Shown piece after piece: positions 54,494-62,646 of a stretch of DNA of 64,000 nucleotides (position 1 is the stretch's first letter; every line of letters begins with the position of its first letter). The notes under the pieces are model-generated. The model ran no database searches. It saw only the letters and a program-made list of their open reading frames with translations, and was not told the origin of the DNA. Position numbers and translations under genes: made by a program. The stretch covers positions 107,293 to 171,292 of the forward strand of contig JALCPP010000007.1 of NCBI GenBank assembly GCA_022650485.1, in the 5' to 3' direction. This stretch comes from Oscillospiraceae bacterium. GTDB lineage: Bacteria; Bacillota; Clostridia; Oscillospirales; Acutalibacteraceae.

Positions 54494-54817
54494 ATGTTCA
54501 ATTTTACTCATGTTCTAGATGTAACCACAAAGCAAAGATACTATATTGACCGGGCTCAACTCGAAAGCGCTGACTACGACGGAACTCCAGACGGCGGAAA
54601 TCTTTTTCAAATTGATTTGCAGCCAGAAAATTCCGAGGAAAGTCCAATCCTAAATGTTGATCTGTATGTTCCTAATTGCGGCGGTACTCCGCAAATTTCC
54701 AAGAGCCTTGATAGCAACACAATGATTGACGATGGTCGCGGACCGCACGAAAAGCTTATGGATGTCTTAGTTGAAGGCAAGACATTAATTGTAGCAACCA
54801 ATAAGGAATCCAGGTGA
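54494..54817 (+). CDS. Hypothetical phage protein
   Basis: 107 residues, acidic, no recognised domain; begins MFNFTHVLDVTTKQRYYIDR. GAAGGGAG precedes the ATG. Its stop shares a base with the next ATG (TGATG). Confidence 0.7.
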   Translation: MFNFTHVLDVTTKQRYYIDRAQLESADYDGTPDGGNLFQIDLQPENSEESPILNVDLYVPNCGGTPQISKSLDSNTMIDDGRGPHEKLMDVLVEGKTLIVATNKESR

Positions 54818-55056
54818 TGGACGTGCCATTACCTCGTATGCGCCTTTTAAAAGAGGCAGCCGCCGAAATTAAGCAGTTGGACCCAGATACCGCCGTAACT
54901 ACATACTTCATCCGCCAGCTTGCACTTGAAGGAAAAATCAAGTCCGTCATGGCCGGCCGGAAACGGTTGATTAATTTTGACGATCTCCTGAATTATCTGT
55001 CATTGTCGCAGGAACAGCAGCCTAAAGAGTTTCATGGAATCCGTAAAATTGTATGA
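54817..55056 (+). CDS. Excisionase-like small DNA-binding protein
   Basis: 79 residues with a winged-helix AlpA/excisionase flavour: PRMRLLKEAAAEIKQLDPDT, then FIRQLALEGKIKSVMAGRKRLINFDDLLNYL. Proteins with this pattern are frequent in Bacillota prophages and may act in excision or regulation. Coupled to the gene before it. Confidence 0.7.
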   Translation: MDVPLPRMRLLKEAAAEIKQLDPDTAVTTYFIRQLALEGKIKSVMAGRKRLINFDDLLNYLSLSQEQQPKEFHGIRKIV

Positions 55057-55145
55057 AAAAGGACCCTCTGCAAAACGCCCGCAAAGCACTGCAGAAAGGC
55101 CCACAACCCCGCCGAAGCGGTTATCTACATATGAGTGTATCATAG
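55053..55145 (+). CDS. Possible 30-residue ORF
   Basis: ATG at 55053 overlaps the previous stop (ATGA) and encodes a short basic peptide starting MKKDPLQNARKALQKG. A hairpin (GCCG-A-AGCGG facing CCGCT-C-CGGC, 55112-55161) covers its 3' end. Coding status is uncertain. Confidence 0.3.
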   Translation: MKKDPLQNARKALQKGPQPRRSGYLHMSVS

Positions 55146-55179
55146 CCGCTCCGGCTTTTCAAGAGAAGGAGCGATAAAA

Positions 55180-55497
55180 ATGAGTTCTACCATAAAAGAG
55201 ACAAAAAAGGGTATTATGGAAACTACTGTTTCATCGGCGGCACAAAATATCGATGAAGGTGTTACCGAGTTAGAAATGGCATTTGACATGTTTCAGGTTA
55301 TCCTTGAGGCTGCAGAAAGTGAGTTCGGAAAAGTTCATCCGGAAAGCGCCGTGGAGGAGCTCACCCTTAAACGACTGAAAATGTATTATTCTGCCGCTTC
55401 TATTTTTCAGACATCCATACTGGAAGCACTGCCTGAATTGCAAGCTGGCCGTGACTGCCTTTATGAAGCGATTCGGAAAGGTGGCGCATCGGTATGA
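55180..55497 (+). CDS. Hypothetical phage early protein
   Basis: 105 residues, helical and acidic; no family recognised. ATG at 55180 follows AGAAGGAG; an upstream in-frame start at 55135 lies within a hairpin. It overlaps the next gene as ATGA. Confidence 0.7.
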   Translation: MSSTIKETKKGIMETTVSSAAQNIDEGVTELEMAFDMFQVILEAAESEFGKVHPESAVEELTLKRLKMYYSAASIFQTSILEALPELQAGRDCLYEAIRKGGASV

Positions 55498-55862
55498 AGA
55501 TGTCTATGGATAGTAGCGACGGCAAACAAACCAAAAGCCCCGAAGAAAAAGCGTGGGAGTGCTTCAACAATATTGAAGGACAGATCTATTTTGCTGAAAG
55601 GCTCATGCAAGGGTTCAAAGAGCAATATTTTGGCACAGATGAAGAATCCTTTCAGTCAAGTGAGACCGCCAAGAGAAATTTCATTTATGATCACGAATAC
55701 ATGGCAGCTCAGGTCCAGGCGATCAGCGACATGCTGTTTAATATTCGCTTGAAATGTGAGTTTGTGTGCGGGGTTAAGAGCGACCCAATCATTTCTGCGC
55801 ATATTCGTTACGAGGATGAAATGCGCAGCTGGCTGCAGGACGATGAAGCAGGAAGGAAATGA
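55494..55862 (+). CDS. Hypothetical phage early protein
   Basis: 122 residues, acidic and helical, with conserved-looking WECFNNIEGQIYFAERLMQG. No function recognised. Coupled to the gene before it. Confidence 0.7.
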   Translation: MKMSMDSSDGKQTKSPEEKAWECFNNIEGQIYFAERLMQGFKEQYFGTDEESFQSSETAKRNFIYDHEYMAAQVQAISDMLFNIRLKCEFVCGVKSDPIISAHIRYEDEMRSWLQDDEAGRK

Positions 55863-55868
55863 TGCAAA

Positions 55869-56432
55869 ATGTTTAGTAACCCAGTAAAAAGAGACGGTAA
55901 GGGTAATATTACCAAGATCGTTTTAACCAAAAAAATTTTTAAAAAGCTCGACAAGGAAAGCCAAGGCAAATTTGTTCCAAGTACGTTTAGCGTAAAAAAG
56001 CTATGCAGTGTCGGTAAGCATCCGGAGTATTTTAATCAGGTAAAGAACCGTATTTTCAGGGAACTGGCGGAAGACAGCAGCTTGGGCAATTACATCTATC
56101 TGAATCCGGAAGACTTAGATGATGTTTGGCTTTCATGGAAAGGTGCGTTTTTTCTTGATGAGGTTTTAACTTCCTATTTCAGTCATAATTTTATCCGGTA
56201 CGTCATCAGATTATGCCAGAGTCTGGACAAATCAAAGCGTATCAGCTGTGACTTGTCCAAGGCGCTGTCCGATATGCCAACGCCTGACCTGAAAGATTTT
56301 ATTAACCGATTTGATGAATATTTACCTGGAGACAAAGCAGATGAAGCCAGACAAGATTTCAAACGATTAGCACTAACTGAATTAAAAGGGCGCAGCTGGA
56401 TATACCGCCAGAAGAAAGGACTACATATATGA
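55869..56432 (+). CDS. Hypothetical phage early protein
   Basis: 187 residues, basic N terminus (KRDGKGNITKIVLTKKIFKK), several aromatic segments; no domain recognised. Its stop overlaps the next start (ATGA). Confidence 0.7.
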   Translation: MFSNPVKRDGKGNITKIVLTKKIFKKLDKESQGKFVPSTFSVKKLCSVGKHPEYFNQVKNRIFRELAEDSSLGNYIYLNPEDLDDVWLSWKGAFFLDEVLTSYFSHNFIRYVIRLCQSLDKSKRISCDLSKALSDMPTPDLKDFINRFDEYLPGDKADEARQDFKRLALTELKGRSWIYRQKKGLHI

Positions 56433-57118
56433 ATTATAAAAAATTACTTAACTACCAAGAAAGACGCAATCGTGCTGTGGACAGCTTTTCTTCCATTCAG
56501 ACAGAACTTGTACTCCGGAAAATGGACATCCGCTGTATCATGAATCAATATCTTTCATTATGTGATGAAATTCGTGATTTGGAGCGCCAACAGAAAAAGC
56601 TCAAAGACAGCGGCATTACCGTTTCGCTTCTCGCTCCATGGATTCAGAAAAAGAAAATGGACCTACAAAATTTCCATAAGTGCCTTGTTGGCTGCGGCGA
56701 ACTCGTTGTGATCGCTCTTGACATTTGGCAAAATTGTGGTGCCACACTGAAAGACCTATGCAATCTTTGCAACAGACGGGACTATGAGGCAGTTCAGCAG
56801 ATGATAGCAAAATATTCCGAATCCAAATTCAGCAGCATCATGTTTATTCATACTCTTGATTATCCGGTTTCAGACAAATGCGAATGGATTGATGATCGTG
56901 TGGATGCGCCTTTCACGCACGCGGTGAAGGCATTTATGCTGGACCAGATGATTCATACCCAGGAAGGTCAAAAGGCATCTGATGAAGCACTGAAAGCCAT
57001 ATTCCCCGACATATGGGAAAATGCACTGATTCAGCGGGTGGACAAAAATGGGGCCGAGTATTTTACAGACTGGGAAGGAAACAGAATTGATTCTGAAAGT
57101 AGAACGCGTCTAAGCTAA
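56429..57118 (+). CDS. Hypothetical phage protein with a coiled coil
   Basis: 229 residues. The segment about 40-75 (LCDEIRDLERQQKKLKDSG) looks like a coiled coil; four Cys in the middle (CGELVV...CGATLKDLCNLCNRR) are not a clear metal site. No family recognised. Confidence 0.7.
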   Translation: MNYKKLLNYQERRNRAVDSFSSIQTELVLRKMDIRCIMNQYLSLCDEIRDLERQQKKLKDSGITVSLLAPWIQKKKMDLQNFHKCLVGCGELVVIALDIWQNCGATLKDLCNLCNRRDYEAVQQMIAKYSESKFSSIMFIHTLDYPVSDKCEWIDDRVDAPFTHAVKAFMLDQMIHTQEGQKASDEALKAIFPDIWENALIQRVDKNGAEYFTDWEGNRIDSESRTRLS

Positions 57119-57154
57119 ATTGAACAAAAGAATGACTTATGGGCAGGTGATGAT

Positions 57155-57901
57155 GTGGCTGACGTTCAGCTTGAAAAAGGATATACCCGAATTGCGAACG
57201 ATTTACTAGAGGCGTTGGCCAGAGCGCCGCTCAACGGAACACAGTTCAGAATTGTCATGCTGATTCTCCGGGAAACGTATGGATTTCAACGAAAAGAATG
57301 TTCATGTTCAGAAACGTATGCTGCTTCACGTTTAGGACTTCGACGGCAGAATGTTCATCGCGAACTGAAATTTCTACTTAATCACAATATCCTGTCTGTG
57401 GTTCAGGCAGCCACATTCACCCGGCCAAGGATAATTTCGATCAATAAGCACTATGACACGTGGCTGGTTCAATTACACGAATCTGAAACACATACAGGAA
57501 TCGAAAAAGATGCATCTCCTGTAATCGAAAACGATTCGTCTACAGGAATCAAATCCGATTCCCATAGAAAGAAACCTTTAAATAAACCATTAAAGAAAAC
57601 TCCTATAGCCCCCAAAGGGGCGACGCGGTCCACTTATGATTCGCGATTCAACGAGTTCTGGCAGGCATATCCAAAGAAGGTTGGCAAGGGAGCGGCAGAA
57701 CGTTCATTCAAAAAGTACAAGCCAGATGACAGTCTCCTGTCCGTCATGCTGGGAGCCCTGGAATGTCAGCGACGATCCATTCAATGGCAGCGTGAAGGCG
57801 GGCAGTACATACCAAACCCGTCCACATGGCTGAACCAGCGACGATGGGAAGATGAATTAGAAGAAAATTCAAACGAAGGGAGCTTGCCATATCTTGATTA
57901 A
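57155..57901 (+). CDS. Phage replication initiator, O-protein type
   Basis: 248 residues. The N-terminal winged helix resembles the phage replication protein O domain: LEKGYTRIANDLLEALARAP, then FRIVMLILRETYGFQRKE and AASRLGLRRQNVHRELKFL. A linker rich in Ser, Lys and Pro precedes a C-terminal segment FNEFWQAYPKKVGKGAAERSFK that often contacts helicase. It overlaps the DnaB-type gene by 8 bases. GTG start. Confidence 0.82.
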   Translation: MADVQLEKGYTRIANDLLEALARAPLNGTQFRIVMLILRETYGFQRKECSCSETYAASRLGLRRQNVHRELKFLLNHNILSVVQAATFTRPRIISINKHYDTWLVQLHESETHTGIEKDASPVIENDSSTGIKSDSHRKKPLNKPLKKTPIAPKGATRSTYDSRFNEFWQAYPKKVGKGAAERSFKKYKPDDSLLSVMLGALECQRRSIQWQREGGQYIPNPSTWLNQRRWEDELEENSNEGSLPYLD

Positions 57902-59135
57902 AGCAAATTTTGAAGCGGAGCAGGCTGTGTGTGGTGATATTCTGATGGATTCAGCAAAAGTTATGCCGATTGTTGCTTCGGTGCTAAGCTCCGATGATTT
58001 TCAGGTCCCAAAATTCAGGATGATCTATGCCACCTGTGAAAATTTGTTCCGTGATAACCGGCCGATCGATGCCGTGACCGTTCTTCCCCAACTGGGAAGC
58101 GAATACAGACAAATCGTTATGGAAGCTGCCACTGCTGCGCCGACCATCAGCAACTGTCAAGAATATGCCAGACAGGTCCGGGACAGAGCGCAACGGATCA
58201 GCGCCTACAATAAAGCGGCTGACCTCATGTTCATGTTGGACAATGATGTAGAATTTGAGCAGTGTCAGTCAGCCGCGGGGGAAATTTTGAAATGCTTTGA
58301 CATTGATGAAAGCAAAAATACGGTTTCGGCGGAGGAAGGACTCCTGAACTTTTGTGACCGACAGGACCATCCGAAAAAGTACATATCAACAGGTCTCTCA
58401 AAACTGGATAAATACCTGTTTCTCAGCAAGGGAGACTTCATTATTGTCGGCGGTCGGCCCAGTTCTGGAAAAACTGCTTTCACCCTGCAGATGATGCTAC
58501 ATATGGCACGTGAATACAATGTCGCTTATTTTTCTTTGGAAACGAAACCGGACAAGGTATTCGACCGATTGATTTCCAACTACGATAGCGTTTCGCTCAG
58601 CTCAATTAAGCGGAATACCCTGACGGATGATGAATGGACCGGAATTGTAAACAGCTATTCGGACTTTAAAAACCTGAAATTCCATGTTGTTCAGGCTGCT
58701 GGCTGGACAGTGGAGCAGATTAAATCCAAAGTTTTGCAGCTGAAGGCTGAAATCATATTTGCTGACTACTTGACACTGATAAAGTCTGAGGGAAAGTCGC
58801 TGTATGAGAAGGCGACCAACATTTCGAACGACCTTCACACGATGGCCCAGAGAAACAACGTCGCAATTGTCGCGCTTTCTCAGCTAAACAGGGACGGAAA
58901 AAATTCGCTGGACATGACAGCGCTTAGGGATTCGGGAGCTATTGAACAGGATGCCGATGCCATCATGCTTTTGGCATACAATGACCAGAAACCGAACAAG
59001 CGCGAACTGGTTATTTCTAAAAACAAAGAAGGCCGGTGCGGCAGACTGAAACTTGATTTCAACGGAGACAAGCAGCAGTTTGCCGATCAGGAAAACCGAT
59101 ACGAAGTGACGATCGGGAAGGACGCGGTTCTATGA
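57894..59135 (+). CDS. Phage replicative helicase, DnaB type
   Basis: 413 residues. It has the N-terminal DnaB domain (EAEQAVCGDILMDS) and the RecA-like helicase with Walker A GGRPSSGKTAFTLQ, FSLETKPDKVFDRLIS, Walker B IIFADYLTLI and an arginine-finger region near ALRDSGAIEQDADAIMLL. With the preceding initiator it forms the phage replication module. The start is a TTG. Confidence 0.92.
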   Translation: MIKANFEAEQAVCGDILMDSAKVMPIVASVLSSDDFQVPKFRMIYATCENLFRDNRPIDAVTVLPQLGSEYRQIVMEAATAAPTISNCQEYARQVRDRAQRISAYNKAADLMFMLDNDVEFEQCQSAAGEILKCFDIDESKNTVSAEEGLLNFCDRQDHPKKYISTGLSKLDKYLFLSKGDFIIVGGRPSSGKTAFTLQMMLHMAREYNVAYFSLETKPDKVFDRLISNYDSVSLSSIKRNTLTDDEWTGIVNSYSDFKNLKFHVVQAAGWTVEQIKSKVLQLKAEIIFADYLTLIKSEGKSLYEKATNISNDLHTMAQRNNVAIVALSQLNRDGKNSLDMTALRDSGAIEQDADAIMLLAYNDQKPNKRELVISKNKEGRCGRLKLDFNGDKQQFADQENRYEVTIGKDAVL

Positions 59136-59305
59136 CTGTACAGGTGCAGCAGATTATTTCAGAAGCGCAGCAATTCTCCAGACTCACAACACTGAAAAGG
59201 TATGCTTACTATGAGACTCTAAAATCAAAGCTGAGCAGCCTTGACATTACAAACAAGGAGTATCAACAGGCGGCCAGAAAGATAGCCGATGCGCTGGAAA
59301 TTTAA
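59132..59305 (+). CDS. Small phage protein after the helicase
   Basis: 57 residues, start overlapping the helicase stop (ATGA). Helical, beginning MTVQVQQIISEAQQFSRLTT. No family recognised, but coupling and continuous helical coding suggest it is real. Confidence 0.6.
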   Translation: MTVQVQQIISEAQQFSRLTTLKRYAYYETLKSKLSSLDITNKEYQQAARKIADALEI

Positions 59306-59310
59306 AGGGC

Positions 59311-59397
59311 ATGGAAACCAAGGAGTTTAAGCTCAAGCGGAAGCTGTGGGATGAAACTTATCCGGGGCTGCCGCTGAAAATCGTGAAAATGAGCTGA
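59311..59397 (+). CDS. Possible 28-residue ORF
   Basis: Begins METKEFKLKRKLWDETYPGL and stops before the oppositely oriented gene. Five bases after the previous stop; the ribosome-binding site is poor. Confidence 0.3.
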   Translation: METKEFKLKRKLWDETYPGLPLKIVKMS

Positions 59398-59402
59398 TCA
59401 CA

Positions 59403-59828
59403 TCAGGCAAGTTTTCCTAATGCAGCAAAAATAAGCGTGTGAAAAGGAGCGAGGTCATCAAATACAAACCGGTTACTGTCTACAGAAGTTTCTCCGCAGT
59501 TAATGACAGCAGTCCTTTCATGCACTTTATTGATTAACGCCAAAATTGGCTTGGATATTTTTTCAGGAAATAGTTTTTGAATAGCTAAAGCATTTAATGA
59601 AATCCGATCCAAATAGGCGTGAATCAAAATTTCGACGGCAAGGGAGGCTTCTGAAATTTTCAGTGGTTTGTGAAAGATTGTTTCATATTGGCTGCGAGTG
59701 TAGCGAGCCAATTTAACGGAACCATTATCAGGCTGAGCTAAAAAGCTCATTAACTCTGGATTGGTTGTGATGTTTACGCAATGTTCTTGTAAGTCGATTG
59801 TAATATTGTGAAAGCTTGTATCTTGCAT
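59403..59828 (-). CDS. Reverse-strand prophage cargo gene, unrecognised
   Basis: 141 residues; no signal peptide, membrane segment or known motif. It reads as an N-terminal beta-rich part (FHNITIDLQEHCVNITTNPE) and a helical remainder (SLAVEILIHAYLDRISLNAL). GGAGA precedes the ATG, and a TTGTAC-18-TATAAT promoter lies just upstream. Its orientation against all surrounding early and late genes, with its own promoter, is typical of genes expressed by the lysogen. Function unknown. Confidence 0.78.
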   Translation of the reverse strand: MQDTSFHNITIDLQEHCVNITTNPELMSFLAQPDNGSVKLARYTRSQYETIFHKPLKISEASLAVEILIHAYLDRISLNALAIQKLFPEKISKPILALINKVHERTAVINCGETSVDSNRFVFDDLAPFHTLIFAALGKLA

Positions 59829-59861
59829 TAAAATTCTCCAGATTTCAATTTATTCACCGTT

Positions 59862-59891
59862 ATTATACTATGGCTACGGTTTAAAGTACAA
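59862..59891 (-). promoter_or_regulatory. Promoter of the prophage cargo gene
   Basis: On the minus strand TTGTAC, 18 bp, TATAAT, ending about 34 bp before the start codon. Confidence 0.6.
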
Positions 59892-59919
59892 TGGAATGAA
59901 CGCAGGAAAGGATGGTACC

Positions 59920-60414
59920 ATGACGGCCAACGAAGTGAAAAATCTACTGAAAATCTATTATGACATCCCTACGATGATAGCCGACGAATTCGCCACCATC
60001 CGGAACTGTGAAATCGAGAAAAATAAAATAGCTTTGCCGTCCGTCAACCTCTCAGGGCTGCCGGGCGGCAAAGGCATGGTCGGGGATCGGACGGCTTCCA
60101 TGGCGCTGGCGGACCCGGGCCGGTACTATGACGATGAAATACGGAAATGCTCCCGAAGGATCGCGAAGCTGCGGGAGGAAAAGAACTGGCTGGGCGTCGC
60201 CCTTGGGAAACTGGACCAGACGGACCGGTACATACTGGAACTGCGGTATATGGGCGACCCACGGAACCGGAAGTATCACCGCCGGCCGACGTGGAAGGAA
60301 ATTGCGGACAAGACGGATTACAGCGAGAGCCGAGTTAAGCAGATGGCAGGTGCCGCCATTTTGCGGTTAGCCATGAAATCCGATCAGGTTGTATTTTCGG
60401 GGATGGTGCGCTGA
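59920..60414 (+). CDS. ArpU-like phage late transcription regulator
   Basis: 164 residues with a C-terminal sigma-70 region 4-like helix-turn-helix (LDQTDRYILELRYMG, then TWKEIADKTDYSESRVKQM). This matches ArpU/RinA-type activators located between replication and packaging modules. ATG at 59920 follows AGGAAAGGA; an upstream in-frame ATG at 59896 has no site. Confidence 0.8.
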   Translation: MTANEVKNLLKIYYDIPTMIADEFATIRNCEIEKNKIALPSVNLSGLPGGKGMVGDRTASMALADPGRYYDDEIRKCSRRIAKLREEKNWLGVALGKLDQTDRYILELRYMGDPRNRKYHRRPTWKEIADKTDYSESRVKQMAGAAILRLAMKSDQVVFSGMVR

Positions 60415-60467
60415 AAAAGCTGTACGTTTCTGTACGAAACTGCTCGTTCTGCTCCTTTTGTTTGTGC

Positions 60468-60523
60468 TATAATATAATCAGGGAATTTCGATAGAGCGTT
60501 CGGCATGGCCGGGCGCTTTTCTT
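60468..60523 (+). terminator. Promoter-like -10 and terminator after arpU
   Basis: An extended -10 TGCTATAAT (TATAAT at 60468-60473) is followed within 25 bases by a hairpin AGCGTTCGGC/GCCGGGCGCT and TTTTCTT (60495-60523). It probably ends the early transcript; the promoter would yield only a very short RNA. Confidence 0.65.
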
Positions 60524-60605
60524 ATCCACGTTATCAACATATAGTGATTAATAATCAAGATCATTCAATATCATGTGTGCAGCCTTAGCGGGTTATCCTT
60601 TTTGT

Positions 60606-60634
60606 TTGACAAAAATAGTAGGTCGTGCTATAAT
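60606..60634 (+). promoter_or_regulatory. Consensus promoter before the packaging genes
   Basis: TTGACA, 17 bp, TATAAT: a perfect sigma-A promoter, strong enough not to need an activator. Confidence 0.88.
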
Positions 60635-60640
60635 ATTTAA

Positions 60641-60819
60641 GTTGGAAATATTCAACAAGCCTATCTTTTCATGCTAAGCCGAAGGCGTTTATTCGGTGTT
60701 AAGACCATTTTGAGCTGTTCCTACTGGTCGGAACAAAAGCAGGTATAGCAGTCGATAACCCGGGGCGTTACACGGGACAAAATATTATGAGGCATCCGCT
60801 ATGAGCGGGTGTCTTTTTT
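60641..60819 (+). ncRNA. Structured noncoding RNA upstream of terminase
   Basis: An about 180-nt unit from a perfect promoter to a terminator (GGCATCCGCT/AGCGGGTGTC, then six T, 60791-60819). Internal hairpins include GTTG/CAAC, CCGAA/TTCGG, GTTCC/GGAAC (perfect 5 bp with 8-nt loop) and CCCG/CGGG. No ORF or ribosome-binding site is present. I do not recognise the family; the place, directly before the small terminase gene, suggests a role in packaging, late control or superinfection. Confidence 0.65.
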
Positions 60820-60846
60820 ATACCCATTTTCAGGAGGTGACCGGCA

Positions 60847-61038
60847 GTGTGTAGCTACGAATGTGTGTGGAATCAATACCGTAAGACCGGAGCGTGGGTC
60901 TGCGCGCTGCCGAGGTGCCCGTATGAATCTGTGAAACGAGGTGGTGACCCATGTGGCAAAGGGCAAATATCAAAAATGGCTGACGCCGGACGGCATCACT
61001 CTGCTAGAAGCCTGGGCGCGGGACGGCCTGACCGATGA
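60847..61038 (+). CDS. Small Cys-rich phage protein
   Basis: 63 residues from a GTG placed 7 bases after GGAGGTG. The N-terminal 45 residues contain five Cys (CSYECVW, WVCALPRC, DPC), possibly a zinc-binding fold. The last third overlaps the terminase small gene in another frame, so the true 3' limit of function is doubtful. Confidence 0.5.
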   Translation: MCSYECVWNQYRKTGAWVCALPRCPYESVKRGGDPCGKGQISKMADAGRHHSARSLGAGRPDR

Positions 61039-61420
61039 GCAGATTGCCCATAACATGGGAATCCGCCGCTCTACACTGGCGACATGGAAAACAAAGTATC
61101 TGGACATTTCGGACGCCCTAAAAAAGGGCAAAGAAGTTGTCGACGTTGAGGTCGAAAATGCCCTGCTGAAGCGTGCAAAGGGATTCCGGTATCAGGAGCA
61201 GACCTTTGAGCGGGTCTGGAATGAAAAGCTTGGCAAATATGTCAAGATTAACACTAAAACGGTTACGAAGATGGCTACGCCGGAAACTGCGGCGGCCATT
61301 TTCTGGCTTAAAAATCGCAAGCCGGAGCAATGGCGCGAAAAGCAACCGGAAAATCAGGATGTTGTCGGCGCTGAGGACGACCCGATCACCGCATCCATTA
61401 AGGAGGATTTACATAAATGA
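60953..61420 (+). CDS. Terminase small subunit
   Basis: 155 residues with an N-terminal helix-turn-helix for DNA recognition (LLEAWARDGLTDEQIAHNMG, then STLATWKTKY) and a C-terminal acidic tail. GTG at 60953 is preferred because GAGGTG is 9 bases upstream; in-frame GTGs at 60941 and 60944 are alternatives. Its stop overlaps the large-subunit start (ATGA). Confidence 0.85.
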   Translation: MAKGKYQKWLTPDGITLLEAWARDGLTDEQIAHNMGIRRSTLATWKTKYLDISDALKKGKEVVDVEVENALLKRAKGFRYQEQTFERVWNEKLGKYVKINTKTVTKMATPETAAAIFWLKNRKPEQWREKQPENQDVVGAEDDPITASIKEDLHK

Positions 61421-62640
61421 GCTTGTCTGAAAAGCAACGCGCAATCCTCCGGTTCCCATACACCGGCAAAACCGCATTAATCTGCGACGGCGCGGTCCGT
61501 TCCGGGAAAACGTCGATCATGTCGCTGTCGTTCATCCTATGGGCTATGGCAAATTTCAACCATATGAATTTCGGGATCTGCGGCAAGACCGTTATATCGG
61601 CCGAGCGTAACGTCATACGGCCGTTGATGGGCATTAAGTATCTGCGGGATAACTTCTCCATTCACTTTGCCAATCACATTCTGACGGTCAGCAGAGGCCG
61701 CAAGACCAACACGTTTTACATCTTCGGCGGCAAAGATGAATCAAGCTATCAGCTGATTCAGGGCGTTACACTGGCTGGCGTTCTGCTGGACGAGGTCGCA
61801 TTGATGCCGGAGTCTTTTGTCGATCAGGCGCTGGCCCGTTGCTCTGTCGAGGGTTCAAAATATTGGTTTAACTGTAACCCGGAAGGGCCGCAGCACTGGT
61901 TTTATCGCGAATGGATTCTTCACCCGGAAGAAAAGAATGCAACACACTTGCATTTTACAATGGAGGATAATCCGTCCCTCTCTGCTGAAATACGGGGACG
62001 GTACGAAAGCCTCTATTCCGGCGTGTTCTATGACCGGTATATCCGTGGCCTGTGGGTGGTTGCGGAAGGCCGCGTCTACCCGATGTTTACGGATAATCCC
62101 GACCGTTTTATTCTGCACGGCCCAACGGCGGGCATGGATGGCCAGTTTTATGTCAGCGTCGACTACGGTACGGCCAACCCTACGGCAATGCAGCTCTGGT
62201 GCATTCGTGGGAAAGAGGCTGTTATGATAAAGGAATCCTATTTCGACAGCCGGAAGGAAGGGCACCAGAAAACGGATGAAGAACATTATGCCGCCTTGGA
62301 AGAACTGACGCAGGGCTATTACATACGCAGGGTGATTGTGGACCCGTCCGCCGCGTCCTTCATTGAGTGTATTCGCCGCCACGGTAAATTCCGTGTTTGG
62401 GAAGCGGATAATGCAGTGCTTGACGGCATCCGTGTTACGGCTTCCCTGCTTAACGCAGGCATGGTAAAGATTCATGAAAGCTGCAAAGATACCATCCGCG
62501 AATTCGGGCTGTACCGGTGGGATGAAAAGAAAAACAGTGACGCCGTGCTGAAAGAAAACGATCACGCGATGGACAGCCTGCGCTATTTCTGCTATACGAT
62601 ACTGGCCCGGGAATTCCGCTGGGTCAATTGGAAGAGGTGA
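61417..62640 (+). CDS. Terminase large subunit, PBSX-type
   Basis: 407-residue packaging motor. Walker A is CDGAVRSGKTSIMSLSF, Walker B VLLDEVALMP, followed by a coupling NCNPEGP motif. The C-terminal nuclease domain has catalytic acids in VSVDYGTANP, VDPSAAS and ENDHAMDSLRY. AAGGAGG precedes the ATG. Indicates a tailed phage with headful or cos packaging. Confidence 0.95.
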   Translation: MSLSEKQRAILRFPYTGKTALICDGAVRSGKTSIMSLSFILWAMANFNHMNFGICGKTVISAERNVIRPLMGIKYLRDNFSIHFANHILTVSRGRKTNTFYIFGGKDESSYQLIQGVTLAGVLLDEVALMPESFVDQALARCSVEGSKYWFNCNPEGPQHWFYREWILHPEEKNATHLHFTMEDNPSLSAEIRGRYESLYSGVFYDRYIRGLWVVAEGRVYPMFTDNPDRFILHGPTAGMDGQFYVSVDYGTANPTAMQLWCIRGKEAVMIKESYFDSRKEGHQKTDEEHYAALEELTQGYYIRRVIVDPSAASFIECIRRHGKFRVWEADNAVLDGIRVTASLLNAGMVKIHESCKDTIREFGLYRWDEKKNSDAVLKENDHAMDSLRYFCYTILAREFRWVNWKR

Positions 62641-62646
62641 TCAAGT

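Noticed and set aside
57121..57155. ATG at 57153 as start of the replication initiator
   Set aside because: It is in a different frame from the conserved protein; GTG 57155 is in frame.
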